This document shows positions 52,122 through 61,430 of a DNA stretch of 64,000 nt, piece by piece. This DNA is from Aquipuribacter nitratireducens (lineage in GTDB: Bacteria; Actinomycetota; Actinomycetes; Actinomycetales; JBBAYJ01), in contig NZ_JBBEOG010000005.1 in assembly GCF_037860835.1 (NCBI RefSeq), forward strand, positions 1 to 64,000, written 5' to 3'. The translations under genes were made by a program, and so were the position numbers. Positions within the stretch are counted from its first letter, which is position 1. Each line of letters begins with the position of its first letter. The notes under the pieces are model-generated. The model ran no database searches, had not been told where the DNA came from, and worked only from the letters and a program-made list of their open reading frames with translations.

Positions 52122-52604
52122 ATGGCCGACGACGCGACCCCTCGCTCCCTCGCCTCCAAGCTCGACCACCTCTTCGCGAGCGTCCGCTCCCGCGGAGCCG
52201 ACGAGCCGACCTACCGCGAGGTCGCGGCAGCCATCGCCGACCAAGGCGGCCCGACGATCTCCCCGTCGTACATCTGGCAGCTGCGCACGGGGCTGAAGGA
52301 CAACCCCACGCTCAAGCACCTGCAGGCGCTCGCCCGGTACTTCGGTGTGGAGACGGCCTACTTCTTCGACGACGCCGCAGCCGAGCGCATCGACGCCGAG
52401 CTCGCGTTGCTGACCGCCATGCGCGACGCCGGCGTTCGGTCGGTGGCTCTTCGCGCCGCCGGATTGTCGCCGGAGAGCCTCGGTCTGGTGCGTGATGTCA
52501 TCGACGGTGCACGACGTCTTGAAGGCGAGTCGCGGCGACGTGGCGGCGGTCGTCCACAGCCCTCTGACGACACTCCTGGCGACGTGTCACACTCTGATGG
52601 GTAA
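52122..52604 (+). CDS. XRE-type regulator, first gene of an ImmA operon
   Basis: A 160-residue protein with an N-terminal helix-turn-helix (TYREVAAAIADQGGPTISPSYIWQLRTG, KDNPTLKHLQALARYFGV) and a helical C-terminal part. GAGAGGAG precedes the ATG. It is followed within 40 bp by an ImmA/IrrE peptidase gene, the layout of ImmR-ImmA pairs that control ICE excision or prophage induction. It is the likely substrate of that peptidase. Confidence 0.85.
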   Translation: MADDATPRSLASKLDHLFASVRSRGADEPTYREVAAAIADQGGPTISPSYIWQLRTGLKDNPTLKHLQALARYFGVETAYFFDDAAAERIDAELALLTAMRDAGVRSVALRAAGLSPESLGLVRDVIDGARRLEGESRRRGGGRPQPSDDTPGDVSHSDG

Positions 52605-52643
52605 TGCACTGACACGGGTGTAGCCAACCGGTCCGCGGGGGCG

Positions 52644-53198
52644 GTGAGCATGTCGATCGTGGGTCGCCTCGGGCGCAGACGCTCCGCGTGCGGTACCGAA
52701 GAACTCGACCTGCGGCGGCGTTGCGAGAGCCGCCTCGCGGGTCTCGACGTCCCGGACCCCTTCGAGCTCGATGTCTTCGTCGAGCGCCTGGCGCACGTGC
52801 GTGACCGTCCGCTGCTCCTGGTCCCTTACCGCTTCGCGGTGGCGGGTGCCCCGTGCGGGCTATGGGTTCCGTTGCCGGACGCCGACGTCGTGTTCATCGA
52901 GGAGACGACCACGGGCGCGCAGCGCGACAACATCGTCGCTCACGAGCTTGGTCACCTGTTGGCAGACCATGAAGCAGACCCGGCCCTCGTGAGCGCCTAC
53001 CGCGCCCGCCTGTTCCCCAGCCTCGACCCGTCGGTCGTCGACCGGGTGCTCGGTCGGACGTCGTACACGACGGCTCAGGAGCAGGAGGCGGAGGTCTTCG
53101 CCTGGTTGTTGCTCGGCCGTCGGGCGTGGTCGTCGCCTCGTGACGACCACGACGGATCAGTGGGCAGGGCTTACCAGCTCTTCGGGCCGGCCCAGTGA
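52644..53198 (+). CDS. ImmA/IrrE-type metallopeptidase
   Basis: A 184-residue zinc peptidase with HELGH (residues 100-104) and a helical core with AEVFAWLLL (Glu as third ligand). GTG start at 52644; an in-frame ATG lies two codons later. Peptidases of this type cleave the neighbouring XRE repressor after stress signalling. The stop overlaps the MAB_1171c start (GTGA). Confidence 0.88.
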   Translation: MSMSIVGRLGRRRSACGTEELDLRRRCESRLAGLDVPDPFELDVFVERLAHVRDRPLLLVPYRFAVAGAPCGLWVPLPDADVVFIEETTTGAQRDNIVAHELGHLLADHEADPALVSAYRARLFPSLDPSVVDRVLGRTSYTTAQEQEAEVFAWLLLGRRAWSSPRDDHDGSVGRAYQLFGPAQ

Positions 53199-54421
53199 GC
53201 TTCTTGATCGTCGGTCCGACGCTGGTCCTCTGGGCTGCCGTCATCGCCCGCGCCCGGCGGCTTGCAGACCCTTCGCGGCGGGACCTGTGGTGGGCCCTCC
53301 TCTGCTGTGCCGTCGCCAGCACGCTCAACATGCCGGTCGTGGCGGCCGCCGTCGATGTCGAGGCGGCGCCGGCCAACGTCAGCCAGATGCTCAAGCACGT
53401 CTTCGTGGTCGCGGCCGCTTGGCTGTCCTACGAGGTCGTGCGGGGCCTGACGAAGGACCTGCCTCAGGCGCGGAAGGGGCGTGCAGCGCGGCGGTCCTTG
53501 GCCGCTCTCGTCGTCCTCCTTCTGGTCGCGCTGTTCGTGCTCAGTCCGGCCGACCGGCAAGTCGCCAACTTCACCGCGGCCTACGGCGACGAGCCCGTCA
53601 TCGGTGCCTACTGGATGGTGTTCCTCGGCGCGTTGGGCGTCGCCTTGGCGAGCGTCGGTCGCCTGGCCTGGTGGTACCGCCACAAGACGGCACCGGGGGG
53701 ACTGCGGACGGGCATGTCGCTCGTCACGGTGGGCGTGGCGGCCGGGCTCATCTACGTCGCACTCAAGGTGCTGTACGTGGCTGCCCGGCTTTCCGGAACC
53801 CCTGAGCAGGCTCTCGCCGGCTCCGAGCGGACCGTGACTCCCGTGCTCCTCGCCCTCTCGATCGTCGGCATCGTTACTGGTGTGATGTGGCCCGCCCTCA
53901 TCGAACGCTGGCCGCTGCGACAGGTGCATGCGGCCTACCAGTACGCGCGACTGCGCCGGCTCTGGGTCGAGGTCACGACCGCCGCCCCAGAGGTGTCGCT
54001 AGAGCGCACGCTGTCTGACGAGGCGACGACGGGCGCCTCCCGCCGGTTTACCCGACGGCACGAGGCTGAGTTGCTGCTCTTCCGCCGGCTGGTGGAGATC
54101 CTCGACGGGCTGCTGGTGCTCGATCAGTACGTGCCCCCGGCTCAGGAAACTGCAGTCAGGCGCCAGGTCGCGCGGGACGTGCCGGCACGAATGCGCTCGT
54201 CCGTGGAAGAGCGCGCACTCCTCGAGCTGGCGATGGACGCTCGCGCGACCGGCGCCGCCCCCGCGTCACCACGACAATGTCGTGCCTCTGGTGACCTCAC
54301 GCCCATGCAGGAGGTGCACCGGTTGAGGGCTGTCGACGCGGCGCGGCGGGCCGCCCGACCGGTCGTCGCCACGGTCAGAGCTGAGCGGGTCGACTCTTCA
54401 ACGGGACACTCGACGACGTGA
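53195..54421 (+). CDS. MAB_1171c-family membrane protein
   Basis: A 408-residue protein with about seven membrane helices in its first 240 residues (LVLWAAVIARARRL, LLCCAVASTLNMPVV, LVVLLLVALFVL, YWMVFLGALGVALASVG, GVAAGLIYVALKVLYV, VLLALSIVGIVTGVMWP) and a cytoplasmic helical domain with RLRRLWVEVTTAAPEVSL, typical of the family. These are called transporters without proof; coupling to an XRE/ImmA pair suggests a signal receptor or exporter role. Confidence 0.85.
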   Translation: MSFLIVGPTLVLWAAVIARARRLADPSRRDLWWALLCCAVASTLNMPVVAAAVDVEAAPANVSQMLKHVFVVAAAWLSYEVVRGLTKDLPQARKGRAARRSLAALVVLLLVALFVLSPADRQVANFTAAYGDEPVIGAYWMVFLGALGVALASVGRLAWWYRHKTAPGGLRTGMSLVTVGVAAGLIYVALKVLYVAARLSGTPEQALAGSERTVTPVLLALSIVGIVTGVMWPALIERWPLRQVHAAYQYARLRRLWVEVTTAAPEVSLERTLSDEATTGASRRFTRRHEAELLLFRRLVEILDGLLVLDQYVPPAQETAVRRQVARDVPARMRSSVEERALLELAMDARATGAAPASPRQCRASGDLTPMQEVHRLRAVDAARRAARPVVATVRAERVDSSTGHSTT

Positions 54422-55023
54422 GCGTGGTCGAGGCAGAGCCGGTGAACCGTCGGCAGCGCGCCGCGCGTCTGTTGACCGAGGTGTTCTCCCCTGCGCACCT
54501 TGCCATCGTCTTGCCGCCCGTCGTGGGGGCCCAGGCGGGCGGGCTGATCGCCTTTGCCTACGGCTGCCTGGCCGCGTTGTTCACGGGCGTCATCCCGTAC
54601 GCGTTCCTGCTGTGGGCGGTGCGGGGCGGCCGGATCGGCGACCGGCACGTCCGGCAGCGGAGGCAGCGGTTCCTGCCCCTCGGCTTCGGCGTCGTATCCG
54701 TGATCGTCGGACTCACCCTCCTGGTGCTGCTAGAGGACGCTCCGCGCGACCTCCTCGCGCTGGTGCTGGCCATGCTGGCCGGCCTGGTCGTCACAGTGGC
54801 CATCACGGCGGTCTGGCAGATCTCGATCCACACCGGCGTCGCCGCGGGGACGGTAGTCATCCTCATGCTGACGTTCGGATGGGGAAGCGTGCTCGCCTGG
54901 CCGCTGGTGGTGGCGACAGGGTGGGCAAGGGCGGTCCTGAACGACCACACGGTGGCTCAAGTGGTCGCGGGTGCAGCCGTTGGAGCAGCAGTGGCGGGCT
55001 TCGCGTTCTCGACGTTGCGCTAG
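54418..55023 (+). CDS. PAP2-like membrane phosphatase
   Basis: A 201-residue membrane protein with five helices. It keeps the PAP2 histidines in shortened motifs (SIHTGVAAG and LNDHTVAQVVAGAAVG) but lacks a clear KxxxRP motif, as in the small actinobacterial PAP2-like proteins that follow MAB_1171c genes. GTG start overlaps the upstream stop. It may act on a lipid phosphate; activity is uncertain. Confidence 0.78.
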   Translation: MSVVEAEPVNRRQRAARLLTEVFSPAHLAIVLPPVVGAQAGGLIAFAYGCLAALFTGVIPYAFLLWAVRGGRIGDRHVRQRRQRFLPLGFGVVSVIVGLTLLVLLEDAPRDLLALVLAMLAGLVVTVAITAVWQISIHTGVAAGTVVILMLTFGWGSVLAWPLVVATGWARAVLNDHTVAQVVAGAAVGAAVAGFAFSTLR

Positions 55024-55089
55024 CCCGAGCGCACCGACGTACTCGGCCCCGCGTCCTGACGGGTGCCGCGCACACGGGGCGCCGGGAGG

Positions 55090-56280
55090 TCAAGCGCGCG
55101 CAAGTCCCTTCAGCCGCTCGATGATGAGCTGCACCGGGACTTCTGTTGTGGCGGGCCCCCAAGAGAACCGGAGCGCCCCTTCGATGCGCTCGCGGGGCAG
55201 TCCCGAAGCTTGCAGGACATGGCTGGGTTGGTAGCTCTGTGAAGTGCAGGCGGACCCGTTCGAGACGGCGACCACGTCCTTCAGCGCTACGATGGCGGCC
55301 TCCGAGTCGACGCCTGGGATCGACACATTGAGCGTGTTCGCCACCGTCCGCTTCGGGTCGCCGTTGATGTTCGCGCCGAGGGCAAGGAGACCCTCGACAA
55401 GAGCCTGCTTGATCGCCCCGGCTGAGGCGGACCGCTGCTTCGCCTCCTTCAGAGCCAAGGTCGATGCCGCCCCAAGCCCAGCGACGAGCGGTACCGGCAA
55501 GGTGCCGGGGCGAAGTCCGCGCTCTTGGCCACCCCCGTACATGAGTGGAGTCAGTGGTGGGCGTTTGTAGCCGCGACGCCGGGCGATGAGTGCTCCGATG
55601 CCCTTCGGCGCGCCGATCTTGTGTCCGGAGATGGACAACATGTCTATCCGCTTGGTCTGCAGTGGGGCGATCAACTTTCCGACTGCCTGGGCTGCGTCGA
55701 CGTGAAGGAAGGCGTCGTGCCCGGCCAGCAACTCCGCGATCTCCTCGATCGGCTGCACGACACCGGTCTCGTTGTTGACCGCCATGACGGAGACCAGGAG
55801 TGTGTCTGGCCGAAGCGCGGCCGCCACAGTCGCAGGCGAGACCCAGCCTCCTTCGGTGGGTGCCAGCAGCTCGATCTCGAAGCCCTCGCTGCGTAGCACC
55901 TCCAACGGCTCGAGGACGGCCTTGTGCTCGATCTGGGTCGAGATGATGTGTCGCTTGCCCGTCGACTTCCCGTATGCCGCCAGGCCGAGGATGGCCAGGT
56001 TGTTGCTCTCGGTAGCACCGCTGGTGAAGATCACCTCGTCGGACTTCGCCGTCACGACCGCGGCGACCTCCTCGCGCGCTCGGTTGACTCGCTCCTTTGC
56101 GACCTGGCCGTAGCCATGCGTCCGGCTGCCGGCGTTGCCGAACTCGTACGACATGTAGGTCACGACCTCGTCAACCACGCGGGGGTCGACCGGAGCCGTC
56201 GCGGCGTGATCGAGGTAGACCGGGCGATGCTCGTCGGGCGCTCCGCTAGCCGACGTGTCCAGGGGTGTCGCTACTGTCAT
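55090..56280 (-). CDS. dndA: Cysteine desulfurase of the DNA phosphorothioation system (DndA)
   Basis: A 396-residue PLP enzyme that takes sulfur from cysteine for insertion into the DNA backbone. Features: YLDHAATAPVDP, GNAGSRTHGYG, TSGATESNNLA, PLP lysine in SGHKIGAPKG, and the catalytic Cys in GSACTSQSYQPSHVL. Same length as IscS/NifS-type enzymes. It is divergent from dndBCDE, as in the Streptomyces lividans dnd cluster, which separates it from a housekeeping IscS. Confidence 0.92.
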   Translation of the reverse strand: MTVATPLDTSASGAPDEHRPVYLDHAATAPVDPRVVDEVVTYMSYEFGNAGSRTHGYGQVAKERVNRAREEVAAVVTAKSDEVIFTSGATESNNLAILGLAAYGKSTGKRHIISTQIEHKAVLEPLEVLRSEGFEIELLAPTEGGWVSPATVAAALRPDTLLVSVMAVNNETGVVQPIEEIAELLAGHDAFLHVDAAQAVGKLIAPLQTKRIDMLSISGHKIGAPKGIGALIARRRGYKRPPLTPLMYGGGQERGLRPGTLPVPLVAGLGAASTLALKEAKQRSASAGAIKQALVEGLLALGANINGDPKRTVANTLNVSIPGVDSEAAIVALKDVVAVSNGSACTSQSYQPSHVLQASGLPRERIEGALRFSWGPATTEVPVQLIIERLKGLARA

Positions 56281-56297
56281 GTTCGTGAGCCTACCCG

Positions 56298-56318
56298 TCC
56301 GTACGGAGTGTTGTACGG
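56298..56318. promoter_or_regulatory. Candidate DndB operator between dndA and dndB
   Basis: The 10-bp palindrome TCCGTACGGA (56298-56307) is followed by a second GTACGG (56313-56318) in the same direction. Both lie in the 44-bp gap before the first possible dndB ATG. DndB of known systems binds TACG/CGTA-type motifs upstream of dnd genes, so this is a likely autoregulation site. Confidence 0.65.
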
Positions 56319-56372
56319 TTCAGAATGCAGGCAGTTCGGACATCGATCCGAACCGACGGTAGGTGTAGGGGT

Positions 56373-57527
56373 GTGGTGAAGGTGTCGGCGATCGTGGAGG
56401 CGGCCAGCAGTCACTCGACCAGTGCCCGTCCAGGGGGGTTCGAGTACGTCTTTCCGGCGATCCGGGGCGTTCAGGCGGGGCGCGAGTACTACGTGACGAT
56501 GTGGCCACTGCGGCTGATCCCAAAGCTCTTCCTCTTCGACGAGGAGGAGTTGCCACCGGAGATGCGTGCCCAGCGGACGCTCAACAAGGCCCGCGTGCCG
56601 GAGATGGCGCGCTACATCGTGGACAACTCCGACAGCTACGTCTTCTCGGCGCTGACCGCCTCGGTGAATGCCGACGTTCGGTTCACGCCGCTGGTCAACG
56701 ACGGCGGGGTGGCCGATCGCGTGGGCACTCTAGCCATCCCGATGGACGCCAGGTTCGTGATCAACGACGGGCAACACCGCCGTGCGGCGATCGCGCGGGC
56801 GCTGGAGGAGAATCCTGACCTCAGCGACGAGACTATCGCCATCGTCATGTTCATCGACGTTGGGTTGAGCCGGTGCCAGCAGATGTTCGCCGACCTGAAT
56901 CGGCATGCCATCCGCCCCGCCAAGTCCATCGGGGTTCTCTACGACCACCGCGATCCGCTCTCGACGGTGGCCAAGCAAGCCGTCCTGAAGTCGCCCTTGT
57001 TCAGCGACATCACCGAGATGGAAACCAGCAACCTAGCTGCGCGCTCGCGCAAGCTGTTCACGCTGTCGGCCTTCTACACGGCCGACCGGGCGCTGCTCGA
57101 GGGTATTGAGGAAGAGTCGGTCGAGCGGCGCATCGAATTGACCGTGGAGTACTGGCGCGCCGTCGCGAAGCAGTTCCCCACTTGGGAACAGGTGCACCGC
57201 GGCGACGTCCGCGCCGGCGAGGTCCGGCGGGACTTCATCCACAGCCACGGCATCGTGCTGCACGCGCTCGGGAAGGTCGGCAACACGCTGGTCCGGCAGA
57301 ACCTGACGCCCTCGACGTGGGAGAAGAAGCTTTCGAGGCTGTCAGGCATCGACTGGCATCGCAACAACTCGGCCGTATGGGAGGGCCGCGCCACGGTCGG
57401 CGGGAAGGTTACCAAGGGCGCCTCAAACGTCCTGCTTACCACCGCCTTGATCCGTGAGGTCCTGGGCCTACCGCTGCCCCCCGAGGAGCAGCGCGCCGAA
57501 GACGCCTTCAAGCGAGGAGAGAAATGA
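56373..57527 (+). CDS. dndB: DndB, DGQHR-motif regulator of DNA phosphorothioation
   Basis: A ParB/Srx-fold protein with the DGQHR motif (INDGQHRRAAI, about residue 132) and the family opening FEYVFPAIRGVQAGREYYV. It represses dnd genes and tunes modification. The start is uncertain: GTG 56373 or 56382 (AGG-rich stretch upstream) fit better than ATG 56325, which has no ribosome site and lies close to the operator. Its stop overlaps the dndC start (ATGA). Confidence 0.92.
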   Translation: MVKVSAIVEAASSHSTSARPGGFEYVFPAIRGVQAGREYYVTMWPLRLIPKLFLFDEEELPPEMRAQRTLNKARVPEMARYIVDNSDSYVFSALTASVNADVRFTPLVNDGGVADRVGTLAIPMDARFVINDGQHRRAAIARALEENPDLSDETIAIVMFIDVGLSRCQQMFADLNRHAIRPAKSIGVLYDHRDPLSTVAKQAVLKSPLFSDITEMETSNLAARSRKLFTLSAFYTADRALLEGIEEESVERRIELTVEYWRAVAKQFPTWEQVHRGDVRAGEVRRDFIHSHGIVLHALGKVGNTLVRQNLTPSTWEKKLSRLSGIDWHRNNSAVWEGRATVGGKVTKGASNVLLTTALIREVLGLPLPPEEQRAEDAFKRGEK

Positions 57528-59062
57528 TCACCAGTTTGCCGATCCGGCCGCGCTCGGCATTCGACGACCTCGGCTTCGCCGGGACCGTCGATGCTCTAGT
57601 TGCCCAGACGCAGGAGCTCTACCGCGCAGACGGCGTGCCTTGGGTCATCGGCTACTCCGGCGGCAAGGACTCGACCGCGGTGCTTCAGATCGTCTGGCAG
57701 GCGCTGCAGGGCCTCCAGCCGGAGCAGCGCACCAAGCCCGTGCACGTCATCAGTACGGACACGCTGGTCGAGAACCCCGTGGTGGCGGCCTGGGTGACGC
57801 ACTCGCTCGAGGTGATGGCCGAGGAAGCGGCGGCCCAGGGGTTGCCGCTGACGCCCCACCGCCTGACGCCGACGGTGACTGACACGTTCTGGGTCAACCT
57901 CATCGGCCGCGGCTATCCGGCACCGCGACCGAAGTTCCGCTGGTGCACCGAGCGCCTCAAGATCAAGCCGTCCAACGCCTTCATCCGCGACATGGTGCGC
58001 TCGCACGGCGAGGCCATCCTGGTGCTCGGCACCCGCAAGGCGGAGAGCTCAGGCCGCCATGCTCGAATGGCAGCGCTGGAGTCGCGCCGCGTGCGCGACC
58101 TGCTGAGCCCCAACGACTCTCTGCCCAACTGCCTGGTCTATTCGCCAGTGGAGAACTGGTCGAACGACGACGTCTGGACCTTCCTGATGCAGACGCCCAA
58201 TCCATGGGGGTACTCCAACAAGGAGCTGCTGACCATGTACCAGGGCGCGTCGCCCGACGGCGAGTGCCCGCTGGTGGTCGATGCCAGTACGCCGAGCTGT
58301 GGCGACAGCCGTTTCGGCTGCTGGACCTGCACGCTCGTCGAGAAGGACAAGTCGATGTCGGCGATGATCCAGAACGACGAGGAGAAGGAGTGGATGCTGC
58401 CGCTCCTCGAGTTGCGTAACGAACTGGACGTCGCTGATGACCGACACCTTCGCGACTTCCGTCGGATGAACGGCTCGGTGCAGCTGTTCCACGACAAGAC
58501 GATCCCTGGCCCGTACAAGCAGTCCGCCCGAGAGGACTGGCTGCGCCGTCTCCTCGAGGCGCAGGCTTGGATTCGAGAGAACGGCCCCGACTACGTCCGC
58601 TCTCTCGACCTGATCACCACCGCCGAACTCGAGGAGATCCGCCGGATCTGGGTCGTCGACAAGCATGAATTCGAGGACCACCTGCCGGGGATCTACGAGG
58701 CTGCCATCGGTGCGCCCTACCCCGGCAAGCTACTCGATGAGCACCTTCCGCTGGGCGCCGACATGATCAGCTCGCTCCAGGAAGTCGTCGGTGAGGATCG
58801 GCTGCACTTCGAACTCGTCCGCGAGCTGCTCGACATCGAACAGCGGCACCGCTCCCAAGTACGACGTGCGGGACTCTTCGAGTCGCTGGAGAAGGCCCTG
58901 CGCAAGGGGTTCTACGACGACGAGGCCGACGCCACCATGCGCGCCCAGAAGCGGAAGGCCGCCCTGGAACGCGTCCCGGCAGAGCATGATCGATCGCCGG
59001 ATCCCCTCGATCTAGCAGATGGTTACGCCCGCCCGACGGCGACGGCGGGGCCCACCTCGTGA
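57524..59062 (+). CDS. dndC: DndC, PAPS-reductase-like sulfur transferase
   Basis: A 512-residue enzyme with an ATP-pyrophosphatase loop (SGGKDST, 45-51), RWCTERLKIKP (Cys141) and a cysteine cluster (Cys259, Cys266, Cys269 in CGDSRFGCWTC) that holds the [4Fe-4S] centre known for DndC. It activates and transfers sulfur during phosphorothioation. The length is usual. Start and stop overlap the neighbours. Confidence 0.95.
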   Translation: MITSLPIRPRSAFDDLGFAGTVDALVAQTQELYRADGVPWVIGYSGGKDSTAVLQIVWQALQGLQPEQRTKPVHVISTDTLVENPVVAAWVTHSLEVMAEEAAAQGLPLTPHRLTPTVTDTFWVNLIGRGYPAPRPKFRWCTERLKIKPSNAFIRDMVRSHGEAILVLGTRKAESSGRHARMAALESRRVRDLLSPNDSLPNCLVYSPVENWSNDDVWTFLMQTPNPWGYSNKELLTMYQGASPDGECPLVVDASTPSCGDSRFGCWTCTLVEKDKSMSAMIQNDEEKEWMLPLLELRNELDVADDRHLRDFRRMNGSVQLFHDKTIPGPYKQSAREDWLRRLLEAQAWIRENGPDYVRSLDLITTAELEEIRRIWVVDKHEFEDHLPGIYEAAIGAPYPGKLLDEHLPLGADMISSLQEVVGEDRLHFELVRELLDIEQRHRSQVRRAGLFESLEKALRKGFYDDEADATMRAQKRKAALERVPAEHDRSPDPLDLADGYARPTATAGPTS

Positions 59063-61035
59063 TCATCAACCGGCTGGCACTCCACAACGTCGGCACCTTC
59101 GCCGGCCGCCACGTCCTCGACCTCACGCCACCCTCAGAGGCCAAGCCGGTCGTCTTGGTGGGCGGCCTCAATGGTGCTGGTAAGACCACGATTCTCGAGT
59201 CGATCCAGCTGGCCCTCTACGGCGCCCTTATCCACGCCTCGGCTCGACGGACCGGCAGCTATGAGAATTACCTGCGTGGGCTCGTCCATCGCGGAGTGCC
59301 ACTCAGCGAGGGCGCCTCTATCGAGCTGACGTTCACCGCCCACCAGGAAGGCGCCGAGCACACGTACTGGATCCGGCGGAGCTGGAAGAGCACGGGTGCC
59401 TCCATCCGCGAGATCCTGCTCGTCTCAGTCGACGGGCGACACAACCAGAGCCTCACCGCGACCTGGAACGAGCACGTCGAAACGTTCCTGCCCCGTGGCA
59501 TCGCCGGCCTGTTCTTCTTTGATGGAGAGCAGATCGAAGCGCTCGCCGACATGGAACGGTCCCGTCAGGTGCTCGGATCCGCCCTCGCTGCTCTGCTTGG
59601 CCTCGACCTCGTCGACCGCCTGACCACTGACCTTGTGGTACTGCGGCGCCGCCACCGCGGCCAGCAGGTGCCGGAGGAACTCCGCCAAGCGATCGAGGAG
59701 AAGCAGCAACTCGTCACAGCTCATCGGCATGCGGAAGAGGCGTCCGCAGAAGCCGAAGCCGCTCGCCGGACTGAGGTTGAGCGCTGCGAGAAGCTCGTGC
59801 ACGAGACGACCGAGGCATACCGTGCAGCCGGGGGAGGCCTGCTCGAGCAGCACGAGGCGATCGAATCAACCGCTTCGATGGTCCGCGCCGGCGTGGCGCA
59901 GTGTGAGGACGAGATCCGGCACGAACTCGGGGAGAGCACGCCGCTGCTACAGGTAGAAGGCCTGCTGTCGCGGCTCGTCGAACAGGCACGGGCTGAAGAT
60001 GAGGTGCGTCGAGACGCCTTGGTGATCGAGGCCTTCAGTTCCCGGGATGACCTCCTGCTGGAGCGGCTTCGCGACGCCAAGGTGGAGGTCGGCGCTATAC
60101 AGGCGATCGAGCAGTTTCTGACCGAGGACCGGGAGCAGCGTCGCAGCTCCGTCGCCAGCACCGACAACGTCACGGGCCTCACAAACTTGCCGGCTTTGCA
60201 GGGCCTGCTCGCGACGACGATGCCTGAGGCCCGGAAGCGGCTTAAGTCGGCGCTTGAGCGGCGAGCGCGGTTGAAGGCGGAACTCGATCAGGCCGAGCGC
60301 ATGCTGGGAGCCATCCCTGAGCCCGAGGCGCTGGCGCCGCTACGCCAGGCTCGTGAGGAGGCGCGCGACGCGCTGCTTCGCGCTGAAGCCGCGCTGGCCC
60401 TGGCTGCGGAAATGCTGCAGACGGCGCGGGCCGACCGGGCGAAGGCCCACGCCGCCTACGAAACTGCCCTCGACAAGGCAGCTCAGGCCAACCTCGCCGT
60501 CGACGACGACCGTCGCCTGGTCGAACACGTCGAGAAGGTACGGGACACGTTGGAGCGCCTGCGCGTCGCAGCAACGAAGCGTCACCTCGACCGGATCTCC
60601 GAGCTCATTCTCGAGGCACTCGGCGCATTGCTCCGCAAAGAGAAGCTGATCACCGACGTTCGGATCGATCCGGAAACCCACACCGTCGCACTGACGGGAG
60701 CAGATGGGCACCCACTGCCGGCGAACGACCTTTCGGCAGGAGAGCGCCAGCTGCTCGCGGTCGCCCTGCTGTGGGGTCTGGCGCGTGCTGCCGGACAGCC
60801 GCTCCCGGTGGTTATTGATACGCCCCTCGGCCGGCTTGATGGTTCGCACCGACAGCACCTACTCGAGCGCTACTTCCCGCAGGCCAGCCATCAGGTCGTG
60901 CTGTTGTCGACCGACACCGAGATCGACGAGGAGGCGTTTGACCGCATCGCTCTGTACGTCGGTCGCGCCTATCACCTCAAGTTTGATCCGGCGACAAATG
61001 CGACCAACATCGAAGACGGCTACTTCTGGGAGTGA
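59059..61035 (+). CDS. dndD: DndD, SMC/Rad50-like ATPase
   Basis: A 658-residue ATPase: Walker A GGLNGAGKTT (35-44), long central coiled coil (about 210-520), ABC signature LSAGERQLLAVALLWG and Walker B PVVIDTPLGRLD near the end. DndD is thought to open or nick DNA for sulfur insertion. GTG start overlaps the dndC stop. Confidence 0.95.
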   Translation: MIINRLALHNVGTFAGRHVLDLTPPSEAKPVVLVGGLNGAGKTTILESIQLALYGALIHASARRTGSYENYLRGLVHRGVPLSEGASIELTFTAHQEGAEHTYWIRRSWKSTGASIREILLVSVDGRHNQSLTATWNEHVETFLPRGIAGLFFFDGEQIEALADMERSRQVLGSALAALLGLDLVDRLTTDLVVLRRRHRGQQVPEELRQAIEEKQQLVTAHRHAEEASAEAEAARRTEVERCEKLVHETTEAYRAAGGGLLEQHEAIESTASMVRAGVAQCEDEIRHELGESTPLLQVEGLLSRLVEQARAEDEVRRDALVIEAFSSRDDLLLERLRDAKVEVGAIQAIEQFLTEDREQRRSSVASTDNVTGLTNLPALQGLLATTMPEARKRLKSALERRARLKAELDQAERMLGAIPEPEALAPLRQAREEARDALLRAEAALALAAEMLQTARADRAKAHAAYETALDKAAQANLAVDDDRRLVEHVEKVRDTLERLRVAATKRHLDRISELILEALGALLRKEKLITDVRIDPETHTVALTGADGHPLPANDLSAGERQLLAVALLWGLARAAGQPLPVVIDTPLGRLDGSHRQHLLERYFPQASHQVVLLSTDTEIDEEAFDRIALYVGRAYHLKFDPATNATNIEDGYFWE

Positions 61036-61430
61036 TGATGGCCCTCGAACACGTTCGGCTCTCACAGACGGCGCGTGACCAATTGATCACGCTCAAGCGG
61101 CGCACGGGCATTGCGCACTGGAACGTCCTCTGCCGCTGGGCGCTGTGCCGGTCACTCGCTGAGCTGGCGCCGCCGCCTACGATCAAACTGACGCTCGACA
61201 GCAACGTCGAGATGAGCTGGCGGACCTTTGGCGGAGAGCTCGGGGACGTGCTGTGGGCGCTCGTCAAGATGCGCTGCCGAATCGACGGGCTTCCGCTCGA
61301 CGAGGAAACGCTAGCCCAGCAGTTCCGACTCCACCTGCACCGCGGTATCGGGTATCTCGTCGGTGATCCTCGGGTGAGTGACGTGGCTGGGCTCGCTGGT
61401 GTCGGGCTCAGCGAGCCGCCAGCGGCATGA
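61032..61430 (+). CDS. dndE: DndE, small DNA-binding subunit
   Basis: A 132-residue helical protein with the DndE pattern: LSQTARDQLITLKRRTGIAHWNVLCRWALCRSL, then FGGELGDVLWALVKMRC and FRLHLHRGIGYL. It binds nicked DNA in known systems. Three start codons (GTG 61032, ATG 61035, ATG 61038) are consecutive; any may be used. Overlaps dndD and the methyltransferase gene. Confidence 0.93.
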   Translation: MMMALEHVRLSQTARDQLITLKRRTGIAHWNVLCRWALCRSLAELAPPPTIKLTLDSNVEMSWRTFGGELGDVLWALVKMRCRIDGLPLDEETLAQQFRLHLHRGIGYLVGDPRVSDVAGLAGVGLSEPPAA

